Program-made: the position numbers and the translations under genes
Part shown: piece by piece, positions 24,871 to 32,452 of the stretch
Position numbering within the stretch: position 1 is the first letter of the stretch
Layout: each line of letters begins with the position of its first letter
DNA from: Deltaproteobacteria bacterium
GTDB lineage: Bacteria > Bdellovibrionota > Bacteriovoracia > Bacteriovoracales > Bacteriovoracaceae
Assembly (NCBI GenBank): GCA_006226755.1
Contig: SBGE01000186.1
Coordinates: 1-39,094, forward strand
Length of the DNA: 39,094 bases
Direction: 5' to 3'
The notes under the pieces: generated by a model
Databases searched by the model: none
The model's input: only the letters and a program-made list of their open reading frames with translations
What the model was told of the DNA's origin: nothing

Positions 24871-25274
24871 TGAGCAAAGGCACTCTTTACAAAATCACGA
24901 TTAATCCCGAAGGACATTGTCTCAATTTGAGATTTGCAAAACATCCATCTGAAACACATCTTAGAGTTGTTAAGAAGTTCATAGTTTCCTATCTTCTTTC
25001 AGAACATAACCTGAGAGAATACTCTGAAGTTTGCCAAGGCGGAGTTCCTGATTTGATTACAAAGGAAGAAAATCTTTGCATTTGGCTTGAGCCCCCAAAA
25101 CCTCGAGACTATACCAAATACCAACAAATTTTTGATTTTCAATTACTGCTTGAATGTAAAGGTCTAAGCGGTGAAGAACTAAATGATACGGTATGGAATA
25201 TTGAGAAAATCTCACAAGATACCTTTTTGCTCAATCAAAAAGAACTTACAGCAGTATTGTCTCCTCTTGATTAG
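24870..25274 (+). CDS. Short YaeQ-family protein
   Basis: 134 residues resembling YaeQ, a PD-(D/E)XK-fold protein of uncertain role. Matches are TLYKITIN at the start, RFAKHPSETHLRVVKKFI (YaeQ proteins have ARHPSE there), a VCQGGVPDL segment and LCIWLEPPKP in place of the WIELGLP strand. E. coli YaeQ is about 180 residues, so this is a shortened form missing parts of the C-terminal half. It starts within the peptidase stop codon (TAATG), so translation is coupled. It has no signal peptide, so it is an odd cytoplasmic partner for two secreted enzymes. Confidence 0.68.
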   Translation: MSKGTLYKITINPEGHCLNLRFAKHPSETHLRVVKKFIVSYLLSEHNLREYSEVCQGGVPDLITKEENLCIWLEPPKPRDYTKYQQIFDFQLLLECKGLSGEELNDTVWNIEKISQDTFLLNQKELTAVLSPLD

Positions 25275-25353
25275 ATGAGAATCAATGGACAAATGGTCCC
25301 TCAGTTGAAATCATAAGCAAATTAGATACAACTTAAAGATTGGTATCAAGTTC

Positions 25354-26139
25354 ATGACAACAATAGAAAGAACAAGATTTGCCCCCACTCCAAGCGGATA
25401 CCTACATTTAGGTAATGCATTCAATTTTCTTCTCATTGATAAATTTGCCAAAGAAAAGAATGCTGAAATCAGTCTTAGAATTGATGACTTGGACGCCACC
25501 CGCTCCAGAGATGAATACCTGGTAGACATTTTCGAGACTCTGGAATGGTTGGATCTATCATATGAGCATGGTCCAAGAGGAGTCGACGATTTTAAGCGCA
25601 ATTACAGCCAAAGCCTAAAGAAAGAATATTATCGTGAGCAATTAAAAAAATTGAATGGTCTGTTCGCTTGCTCATGCACTCGTTCGGATATAAAAAAAAT
25701 CTCGCAGAATGGTATTTATCCAGGAACTTGTCGCAATCAAAGCTTGATTTTTGAAAGTGAAAAGAATTGCTTGAGGTATATTTACGAAGCTGAACATTCT
25801 CTCAAAGATTTTGTCATTTGGAGAAAAGACGATCTTCCTTCTTATCAACTTGTCAGTTCAATCGAAGACATTGACCAACATATGACTTTTGTTGTCAGGG
25901 GAATAGACCTAAAGGATTCTACTGAAGTTCAAAGAAAGCTAATTGAATGCCTTTCTGATGGAAAGATTCATATACACTTTTTACACCACCCTCTTCTAAT
26001 AGATGAAAATGGTGCGAAACTTTCAAAAAGCGAAGGATCAATGTCACTAAAAGAATTGAGATCAAATAATCCGTCTTCTACTATTGTGAAAGACCAATTT
26101 GAAGTGTGGTACGAAAAAATTAAAGATTCGATCCAATGA
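25354..26139 (+). CDS. gluQ: Glutamyl-Q tRNA(Asp) synthetase (GluQ-RS) or truncated GluRS paralogue
   Basis: 261-residue class I synthetase catalytic core without an anticodon-binding domain, as in GluQ-RS, which charges glutamate onto queuosine of tRNA(Asp). FAPTPSGYLHLGN contains the HIGH-type motif, RIDDLDATR the glutamate-binding residues, CSCTRS plus YPGTC the zinc knuckle, and KLSKSEG the KMSKS motif. The length (GluRS is near 470) supports GluQ-RS. No ribosome site precedes ATG 25354; a TATCAA -10-like box ends 4 nt upstream. The last 20 bp overlap the convergent methyltransferase gene. Confidence 0.88.
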   Translation: MTTIERTRFAPTPSGYLHLGNAFNFLLIDKFAKEKNAEISLRIDDLDATRSRDEYLVDIFETLEWLDLSYEHGPRGVDDFKRNYSQSLKKEYYREQLKKLNGLFACSCTRSDIKKISQNGIYPGTCRNQSLIFESEKNCLRYIYEAEHSLKDFVIWRKDDLPSYQLVSSIEDIDQHMTFVVRGIDLKDSTEVQRKLIECLSDGKIHIHFLHHPLLIDENGAKLSKSEGSMSLKELRSNNPSSTIVKDQFEVWYEKIKDSIQ

Positions 26140-27082
26140 CCATGAATTCTCTACGATGAGAAGGCAATTGAACAGCTTCCAATTTTTTGAAACCAAATTC
26201 CGAAAACTTCTTCAAATGCCACTCAATTTCTTTAACGTGGGCCAGGTCACCTGTCTTAATATTAAAAAGACATCCTTTTATTTTTCTTGAATATGGTTTG
26301 ATCAAACGAAGAGATTCTTTTATCGAAATGGCAGGAGGCAAATTCAAATCGACAACCAACCAATCAATTTTCTTATTTCCTAGAGATTCAACTTCTTGAA
26401 TAGGTTTTTTCAAATGAAAGAAGTTTTTACTTTCAAGAATTGTCGGATCCATTTCTGCAGGATCAATACCGACGACATGACATCCCTTGTCCAAAAGATA
26501 TCTCGAGGCTCCACCAGGAGCAGATCCCGCTTCGAGTATCGTCTCTGCTTGTAACTTGTACCCCAAATACTCAAAGCCCTGTAAAACCTTGAGATAGGCC
26601 CGCGAAGGTGCACTTTCAGGTAAATGATCATCCAAGAATAAGCTTCCAGCGTAGCCCGTTTTTCGGTTTGGACTGAGGCCAACCCATGTTTCCTTCGCCG
26701 AGACTTCTATAAAACTCAATATCCACTTAGCGCTTTCATCTATAATTGGCTTTTTATTTTCACAAGTTAAAGAGAAATCAAATACGACATACCCGTCATC
26801 AGCAAATTTAGATTTTTTGAATTCTTCAAGAGCAGATTGCTTTTCCCCCGCTTTGGTTTTTCCAATATTGAGTCCGAAAAACTTCTGATAAACAAAACTC
26901 ATCTTCGTAAGTTCTGCTGGTGAAACTTCCTTATCCTGATTTTTAAATGTTAAAAAAGTATCTTTGGAAAAACTCGGAGTTAGATGAGGAAAATACTGAA
27001 CCATTTCTTCTTTTAATAAATCCTGATTACCTTCATTTGTAATAAAGAATAGAAATGGAGAGCCATCTAGTCTTAAGGCCAC
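26120..27082 (-). CDS. RlmM-like SAM-dependent RNA methyltransferase
   Basis: 320-residue Rossmann-fold methyltransferase related to the RlmM/FtsJ group that 2'-O-methylates rRNA. Residues 1-130 form an N-terminal region such as the THUMP-type part of RlmM. The C-terminal domain has ESAPSRAYLKVLQGF with a candidate catalytic Lys165, ILEAGSAPGGASRYL (SAM motif I, 182-196), WLVVDLNLPPA (Asp245) and LFNIKTGD (Lys), matching the K-D-K arrangement of RrmJ-fold 2'-O-methyltransferases. GTG 27082 overlaps the upstream yrdC-like stop by 10 bp, so the genes are coupled. The exact target nucleotide is not determined. Confidence 0.72.
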   Translation of the reverse strand: MALRLDGSPFLFFITNEGNQDLLKEEMVQYFPHLTPSFSKDTFLTFKNQDKEVSPAELTKMSFVYQKFFGLNIGKTKAGEKQSALEEFKKSKFADDGYVVFDFSLTCENKKPIIDESAKWILSFIEVSAKETWVGLSPNRKTGYAGSLFLDDHLPESAPSRAYLKVLQGFEYLGYKLQAETILEAGSAPGGASRYLLDKGCHVVGIDPAEMDPTILESKNFFHLKKPIQEVESLGNKKIDWLVVDLNLPPAISIKESLRLIKPYSRKIKGCLFNIKTGDLAHVKEIEWHLKKFSEFGFKKLEAVQLPSHRREFMVIGSNL

Positions 27083-27696
27083 TCTCCTACTCCCTCTCGA
27101 ATCAATTCAGGATGACCATCAACCTTGAGGTCAATAATAGTACTCGAACCTACAAAGTGAGTTTCACCTGGATCGAGGATTAACTCGATTTTTCCGCCTA
27201 CCATCTCCTCAACTTGATATCCGTATATTTCTGCATGTTCTTCAATATTGAAAAAATCATGATCAAGTTGAGTGCCCATCAAAATACCGTCATGAGCTTC
27301 AATTAATTTATTTACAAGAATCCCAGGAGGAAATCGAATTCCAACCTCATGATCTGTTTTCGATGACTGAACAGCTTTGGTAATTTTCTTTTTAGCTTCA
27401 AAAATAAAGGTGTAATAACCCGGAACTTTCTTCTTCAACAAACGAAAGGCAGAATTGTGAATGACGGCGATGTCACTGGCCCTAGAAAGAGAGTCACAAA
27501 GAATACTGTAATGCTTGAGCTTGCCTTCATTCTTCAACGAGTAAAGCTTCTCTACACCTTTTTTGGTAAAAGGATCACAAACGGCAATCCAATTGGTGTC
27601 AGTTGGAAAGGCCACCAACTTTCCTTCTTTTAGAAAGTCAGATGCTTTACGAAGGATGCGGTCATCCGGATTTTCTGGAATTACGTACTCGATCAA
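27073..27696 (-). CDS. YrdC-domain protein, YciO-like
   Basis: Member of the Sua5/YrdC/YciO family (threonylcarbamoyl-AMP synthase fold). AFPTDTNWIAVCDP and KHYSILCDSL contain the nucleotide/threonine pocket. PGYYTFIFEAKKKI and GIRFPPGILVNKLIEAH are closest to YciO (which has PGPYTFIL there), so this may not be the essential t6A synthase. I place the start at TTG 27696 because GAGG lies five bases upstream and IEYVIPENPDDRILRKA then matches the YciO N-terminus; a GTG at 27720 has no ribosome site. The gene is followed by an overlapping RlmM-like methyltransferase. Confidence 0.8.
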   Translation of the reverse strand: MIEYVIPENPDDRILRKASDFLKEGKLVAFPTDTNWIAVCDPFTKKGVEKLYSLKNEGKLKHYSILCDSLSRASDIAVIHNSAFRLLKKKVPGYYTFIFEAKKKITKAVQSSKTDHEVGIRFPPGILVNKLIEAHDGILMGTQLDHDFFNIEEHAEIYGYQVEEMVGGKIELILDPGETHFVGSSTIIDLKVDGHPELIREGVGEWP

Positions 27697-27759
27697 GTTT
27701 GCCTCAAGTGATAAAAACACTTAGATTCTATCACTTGAAGACGGAAGTACAAGCTTTGT

Positions 27760-28689
27760 CTAATGTCTCTGTTCCCAATCGGCCAAGGAAGAATCCAAGC
27801 TTGCTAGGGTCTGGTGAGTGAAAAGATCCATTCCAGAAGTATTTTGAATCTCAAAATTAGGTTTCAAGAAATGATACTCTCTTCTCACACCGCTCTGAAT
27901 AATTTTTCCAAGACCATTAACGACTTCTGAACGATTATGGTCTTTCACCTGGTGACAGAAATCAAAGATCACGCCTACTGGGTTTACACTAGAAATAATT
28001 TGGTTCAATGAATCCATATTACCAATCGGCCCCAAATTGAGAGTTCTAATTTTATGATTGGTACAAATCAGATCAGATCCAAAATTACCGATACTACGAC
28101 TTTCTCCAGCAGGCTGAACAATCATGTACAGTGGAGAATCACTATCTAGTTTACTCTGCTCCCCTGCGATGATTGGGTAAAGTCTCGAGGTCAAAAGTGA
28201 TGAAATCGCATACCTTTGAGTGTCTGAAATTTCATTATTGGCCTGAAGATGATTCACTTCTCTGATGAAATCTGGAAAAAGTCCTTTACTGAGGTCTGAT
28301 ACTGTTGCCGATTGGGACAACTTCTCAAACTCATGATTTAGAACATCAAGTTTTCCAAATCTCAATGCAAGAATGAGACTCCCTTTGATTGTTTCAATAT
28401 CGTTGGGGGAAAGACCTAACATTCCACGTTTCTGACTTGAGTCTTCGCCCAGATTTTCAAGCATGATGTTCAGCTCATCTTCGGCCTTGTCTGCCAATTG
28501 GCCAATACTGTAGCCAAGCTGACAAAGTCTGCTTAGCTGAATCAGACGATCAACTTGGTCTTGAGCATAAACTCTTCTACCAGCTTCATCTCGTGAAGGT
28601 GTAACTGCGTTATGTCTTCTCTCCCAAGCACGTAACGTGTGTGCGCTGAGACCACTAATTCTTGCTGCTGCTTGAATGGTGTATTCCAT
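27760..28689 (-). CDS. MerR-family regulator with degenerate cobalamin-domain-like C-terminus
   Basis: 309-residue regulator. Residues 1-70 are a MerR winged HTH of the CarH/LitR/MlrA type (TIQAAARISGLSAHTLRAWERRHN, then GRRVYAQDQVDRLIQL). Residues 100-200 follow the helical B12-binding-2 pattern but without the W..EH motif. The next part (MIVQPAGESRSIGNFGSDLI, GVIFDF) keeps the alternating strands of a Rossmann cobalamin domain without the DxHxxG cobalamin-ligand motif. It therefore probably does not bind B12 and may sense something else or act constitutively. AAGGT lies about seven bases before ATG 28689. Confidence 0.75.
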   Translation of the reverse strand: MEYTIQAAARISGLSAHTLRAWERRHNAVTPSRDEAGRRVYAQDQVDRLIQLSRLCQLGYSIGQLADKAEDELNIMLENLGEDSSQKRGMLGLSPNDIETIKGSLILALRFGKLDVLNHEFEKLSQSATVSDLSKGLFPDFIREVNHLQANNEISDTQRYAISSLLTSRLYPIIAGEQSKLDSDSPLYMIVQPAGESRSIGNFGSDLICTNHKIRTLNLGPIGNMDSLNQIISSVNPVGVIFDFCHQVKDHNRSEVVNGLGKIIQSGVRREYHFLKPNFEIQNTSGMDLFTHQTLASLDSSLADWEQRH

Positions 28690-28720
28690 AATAATTACCT
28701 TCTCGTGTTAAAGTTTTGTT

Positions 28721-28745
28721 AAATACGGGTATTATTGACGTATTT
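28721..28745. promoter_or_regulatory. Inverted repeat upstream of the MerR-type gene, possible operator
   Basis: AAATACG (28721-28727) and CGTATTT (28739-28745) with 11 bp between, 32-56 bp before the regulator's start. MerR proteins often bind repeats like this within their own promoters, so autoregulation is plausible. Confidence 0.4.
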
Positions 28746-28886
28746 TGCTCCCCATCAAAATAAGCCAAATTTTCACCTAATTCAATAAGAATCGGATTGT
28801 CGAAACGATGTCAAACCATAAATATTTGAAATTACGTTTTCTGAATGAGATTTGCCGAGGAAGGCTGAGAAGAAATTATTGCTTTA

Positions 28887-28915
28887 TAGGCACATTTCAA
28901 GCTGAACTTTATAAT
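28887..28915 (+). promoter_or_regulatory. Promoter of the START-domain gene, leaderless type
   Basis: TAGGCA (four of six), 17-bp spacer, perfect TATAAT ending 7 nt before ATG 28923. Transcription would start at the initiation codon; there is no Shine-Dalgarno sequence. Confidence 0.5.
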
Positions 28916-28922
28916 TATTTAA

Positions 28923-29642
28923 ATGAAAATTCTCGTTCTATGTATTCTATTGTTGGCCTCTCTCAATCTTTCTGCTGAAGATTATGATGGACTGTACGAT
29001 GATGGAAAATGGCAAAAAATCCTCTCAGAAGATGGTCTCAATGTCTTCACACGCGAAATGCCTAACTCAAAAATTCTAGGCTTTAAACTCGAAGGAGTCA
29101 TTAATGCTCCAATCGATCAGATTATGGAAAATATGAGAAACGTTGAGACAAGTGCTGAATGGACTCCAGATCTGGCAGAGAAATCCACGATAGAAGAAAT
29201 CTCTGATGCAGAAGCGATAACCTATAGTCGTAACGATCTATCTTGGCCAATTTCTGACAGGGACTTTGTCACTCACAATAAACTCTTTCTCCATAAAGAA
29301 CGTAAACTTCTCTATGTAATGACTAAATCAGTTATTGATCAAAGGTCTCCTCCCAGAAAAGGAATCGTGAGGGCATGGCTATCTTATTCCAACATTGGAC
29401 TCAGACCTGTTTCAGAAAATAGAACTTACGTTGAGTGGACAATTTTTGCGGACCCCAAAGGCAGTATACCGACTTGGGTAGTCAACTTCTATCAAAGAGG
29501 TTTCCCTGTAAAATTCTTTAAAGCTGTGGAAAAGCGTGCTCAATCAACTAATCAAAAGCTCAGACCTGGACTCAAAAAAATGCTTGATGAACTGAGGCAA
29601 CTATTGAGGGAAGACAAAAAAGTTATTTCCAAGAACAAATAA
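28923..29642 (+). CDS. Secreted START-domain lipid-binding protein
   Basis: 239 residues with a signal peptide (MKILVLCILLLASLNLSA). The rest resembles a START/SRPBCC helix-grip domain: DGLNVFTREMPNSKILGFKLEG, WTPDLAEKS, the family's SDRDFVTHNK motif, RTYVEWTIFADPKGSIPTWVVN, and a C-terminal amphipathic helix closing the ligand cavity. Such domains bind hydrophobic ligands, often lipids. Export of a START protein in a Gram-negative cell suggests lipid handling in the periplasm or on the prey side. The cyclase gene starts 53 bp downstream with its own ribosome site. Confidence 0.8.
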   Translation: MKILVLCILLLASLNLSAEDYDGLYDDGKWQKILSEDGLNVFTREMPNSKILGFKLEGVINAPIDQIMENMRNVETSAEWTPDLAEKSTIEEISDAEAITYSRNDLSWPISDRDFVTHNKLFLHKERKLLYVMTKSVIDQRSPPRKGIVRAWLSYSNIGLRPVSENRTYVEWTIFADPKGSIPTWVVNFYQRGFPVKFFKAVEKRAQSTNQKLRPGLKKMLDELRQLLREDKKVISKNK

Positions 29643-29695
29643 GCTAAATCAAAAGTCATTAAAATCCGATAAATAGATGTATTCAAAGGGTTTTA

Positions 29696-31831
29696 ATGAA
29701 TCAACAAAAGAAATTCCGCCCGACATTGAAACTGACTGTGTCTGCTCTTCTTGCATTCGTGATTCTTGTTACGACCGCATCCCTTACTTGGCTGAACTAT
29801 CAGTCTTCTACAAAAACTCTCAAACAGTTTTCAACTGAAGTAATTGAAAAAACTTCAGGTGTGGTTGCTGAACAAGTGAACTCATTTTTCAGAGAAGCGA
29901 AAACAACAAACAAGCTCATTTTAAAGCTCGCAGACTCTGAATTGATCAACACAAAAAATCTTATCGAAGTAGAGCGATATTTTTTCAATTTTCTATCGAC
30001 TCATGAAAACGTCACCATGTTAAATTTTGGAAATCTCAATGGAGATTATGTAATGGTCAGAAGGACTTCTGAAGGAGGTCTGGACACCAAACTCATATTG
30101 AGAGACAAATTTGAAAAAAATAAGGTTCTTTGGAAAAGAAGAAAAGCTGGTGCTCGTTTCGATAATTTCCATGAGGATTGGCAAGATGATTCATACGATC
30201 CTCGTTTGAGACCGTGGTTTGATGGTGCCATGATGTTTGGAAAACTTTTTTGGACGAATGTTTATGTCTTTTACACCAGCAAAACACCTGGTGTAACGAC
30301 GTCTGTCCCTCTAAAAGATAATATAGGACGAATCAAAGGTGTTCTCGCTGTAGATGTCGACCTCATGGACCTGAGTATATATCTCAAAAATCATATCAAG
30401 GTTGGAAAGACAGGAAGATCATTCATCATTGATGAACAAAGAAGAGTTGTAGCGATAGATGATCCTGACAACTTGACAGGAACTCCAACTGGAGAATCCA
30501 AACAACGTCTTTATAAGATATCTGAAAACTCAGCTCATGAAATCAAATCTCTGAGAACAAACGAAGAATTCATCGATTATTATCGTATGGTCTTTCATCA
30601 GAACATGATTCCTCCAGGTCAGAAAACCATTTACTACAAAGTAGACGGTATCCAATACATCTCACGACTCAATACTGTTAATTTTGATGATGGAAAGAGA
30701 TGGCTATCCGTTATTGTAGCAAAAGAAGATGACTTTGTAGGTGTCGCCAAAAGAGCAAGAACACACAATATGATCATTGGTATCATTTTTACTGTATTAG
30801 CACTCCTACTTGGAATGTTCATCGCCAGTCGAATTGTTGGAAGACTGAGAGAGCTGGTTATTGAAAGTCAAAAAGTCAAAGTCATGCAACTTGATGACAA
30901 TACATCGGATTCAAACTTCAAGGAAATTCACGAAGTCCTTCAGGCCTTCGAAGGAATGAAGACAGGTCTTCGTGCTTTTAAAAAGTATGTTCCTGTCAAT
31001 CTCGTTAGAAAGCTTATCACCAATAAAACTGAACCGACTCTAGGTGGTGTTCCAAAAACTTTGACGATTCTTTTTTCTGATATACAAGACTTCACTTCTA
31101 TCAGCGAAAAGCTCTCCCCGACCGAGCTAGGAAACTATCTTGGCGACTATCTCACAATAGTGGCGGGTGAAGTTCTCAATTCTGAAGGGACTGTCGACAA
31201 ATACATCGGAGATGCTGTGATGGCCTTCTGGGGAGCTCCGAATGAAGTTGAAAATCAGGCCCAAAAAGCTTGTGAAGCTGCTCTTCTTATTACTAAAAAG
31301 CTAGAACAATTTCACGACGATCATCCGGATATGCCGGTCTTCCATACTCGAATCGGAATTCATACTGACAATGTCGTTGTAGGAAACTTTGGTTCCACAG
31401 AAAGACTCAACTACACAGTTATTGGTGACGGAGTGAATCTTGCCAGTAGAATTGAGGGAGTCAATAAGTTCTTCGGAACTCAAATTTTGATTTCAGAAGA
31501 TACGAAAAATCTTATTGGTGAAGATTTTGAGTGCAGAAAGATGGGAGAAGTTGAAGTTAAAGGAAGAAGCAAGCCTGCCATCATATATGAACTTGTTGGT
31601 CACAAATCAGAAATGTCTTTACCTCAAACTCAAGCGAATCGTTTACTCGAAGAAGCTGTGGAGTTCTTTGAAAAAGGAAATCCGCAAGCGGCCTTTGAAA
31701 GACTCAATAAGGCCAAGGCCTTGGCTCCAGACGACAAAGTCATTCACTGTATGGAAAAGTTCATCAAAGAGACACAAGAAGGTGAACACTACCATCAATG
31801 GAGTGGCGTCATTAAAGTAGACTCCAAGTAG
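29696..31831 (+). CDS. Membrane-bound class III adenylate cyclase with Cache sensor
   Basis: 711 residues. TM1 about 14-32, periplasmic Cache-type sensor (about 35-350, with DPRLRPWFDGAM typical of dCache), TM2 about 358-378, HAMP-like linker, then the cyclase domain (about 455-615). Catalytic residues are present: LFSDIQDFT (Asp462), DKYIGDAVMAFWGAP (Lys502 and Asp506), YTVIGDGVNLASRIEG (Asp578, Asn581, Arg585). Lys502 and Asp578 favour ATP, so cAMP is the product. A C-terminal helical tail of about 80 residues (ANRLLEEAVEFFEKGNPQAA) looks TPR-like. AAGGG lies five bases before ATG 29696. The sensed ligand is unknown. Confidence 0.9.
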   Translation: MNQQKKFRPTLKLTVSALLAFVILVTTASLTWLNYQSSTKTLKQFSTEVIEKTSGVVAEQVNSFFREAKTTNKLILKLADSELINTKNLIEVERYFFNFLSTHENVTMLNFGNLNGDYVMVRRTSEGGLDTKLILRDKFEKNKVLWKRRKAGARFDNFHEDWQDDSYDPRLRPWFDGAMMFGKLFWTNVYVFYTSKTPGVTTSVPLKDNIGRIKGVLAVDVDLMDLSIYLKNHIKVGKTGRSFIIDEQRRVVAIDDPDNLTGTPTGESKQRLYKISENSAHEIKSLRTNEEFIDYYRMVFHQNMIPPGQKTIYYKVDGIQYISRLNTVNFDDGKRWLSVIVAKEDDFVGVAKRARTHNMIIGIIFTVLALLLGMFIASRIVGRLRELVIESQKVKVMQLDDNTSDSNFKEIHEVLQAFEGMKTGLRAFKKYVPVNLVRKLITNKTEPTLGGVPKTLTILFSDIQDFTSISEKLSPTELGNYLGDYLTIVAGEVLNSEGTVDKYIGDAVMAFWGAPNEVENQAQKACEAALLITKKLEQFHDDHPDMPVFHTRIGIHTDNVVVGNFGSTERLNYTVIGDGVNLASRIEGVNKFFGTQILISEDTKNLIGEDFECRKMGEVEVKGRSKPAIIYELVGHKSEMSLPQTQANRLLEEAVEFFEKGNPQAAFERLNKAKALAPDDKVIHCMEKFIKETQEGEHYHQWSGVIKVDSK

Positions 31832-31894
31832 CCGATATTATTGATCTAAATCCAATGTAGAAATTACAGTTTTCATCCCTTTTGGACTCATTTG

Positions 31895-31903
31895 TGCTAT
31901 AAA
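31895..31903 (+). promoter_or_regulatory. Extended -10 promoter before the small secreted protein
   Basis: TGCTATAAA, an extended -10 (TGn upstream of TATAAA), ending 6 nt before ATG 31910. No ribosome site between, fitting a leaderless mRNA. Confidence 0.4.
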
Positions 31904-31909
31904 GTGGCC

Positions 31910-32452
31910 ATGAAAAACCTACTTCTCTCAACACTTATGGTGCTGCTCTCCTATGCAGTTTCTGCTGATGAAATCTCAAGATCGAGCTTCTCCGGTTATA
32001 TCAATGTATACCAGAGCAAAGCCGAGATTGCTCAAAACATCTATGTGGATTTTGAAGACCTACACAAAAAATTGAATACTGAACTTCTTGAAGATTATAG
32101 TGGCCTCTATAGTTTTGCTCTTGAAGGAGATCTTGTTGTTCTTTATTTAAAAAGAGAAAATAAAAGAATTGAATTTGGAATGATTGATGCCAACAATATC
32201 GATCTTTCTGTTGACCAAAGAATCAAATTTACTTCACTTTCAAAAATTAAATCCAAACTGATCAAGTTCAAAAAAGGGATTCCGACTCCTCGCTGGAGTT
32301 ATGGCTGTGGCATTACAGGTTGTGATGTGGACTTCGACTGGAAGAGATCAAGAAAGCTCATGGTTGAAATTGAAGCCTTTGATGGAACTATGCTCTGCCT
32401 GGCCAAAGGTTTCAAGGACAAAGAAGAGCTAAAATCTGGAAGCTGTAACTAA
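31910..32452 (+). CDS. Small secreted protein of unknown function
   Basis: 180 residues with a signal peptide (MKNLLLSTLMVLLSYAVSA). The mature part alternates strands and helices and contains a Cys pair in YGCGITGCDVDF and two later Cys, suggesting disulfides in the periplasm. No family recognised. The frame is open six codons further upstream, but ATG 31910 starts the signal peptide directly. It shares its stop tetranucleotide with the convergent barrel gene (32449-32452). Confidence 0.62.
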   Translation: MKNLLLSTLMVLLSYAVSADEISRSSFSGYINVYQSKAEIAQNIYVDFEDLHKKLNTELLEDYSGLYSFALEGDLVVLYLKRENKRIEFGMIDANNIDLSVDQRIKFTSLSKIKSKLIKFKKGIPTPRWSYGCGITGCDVDFDWKRSRKLMVEIEAFDGTMLCLAKGFKDKEELKSGSCN

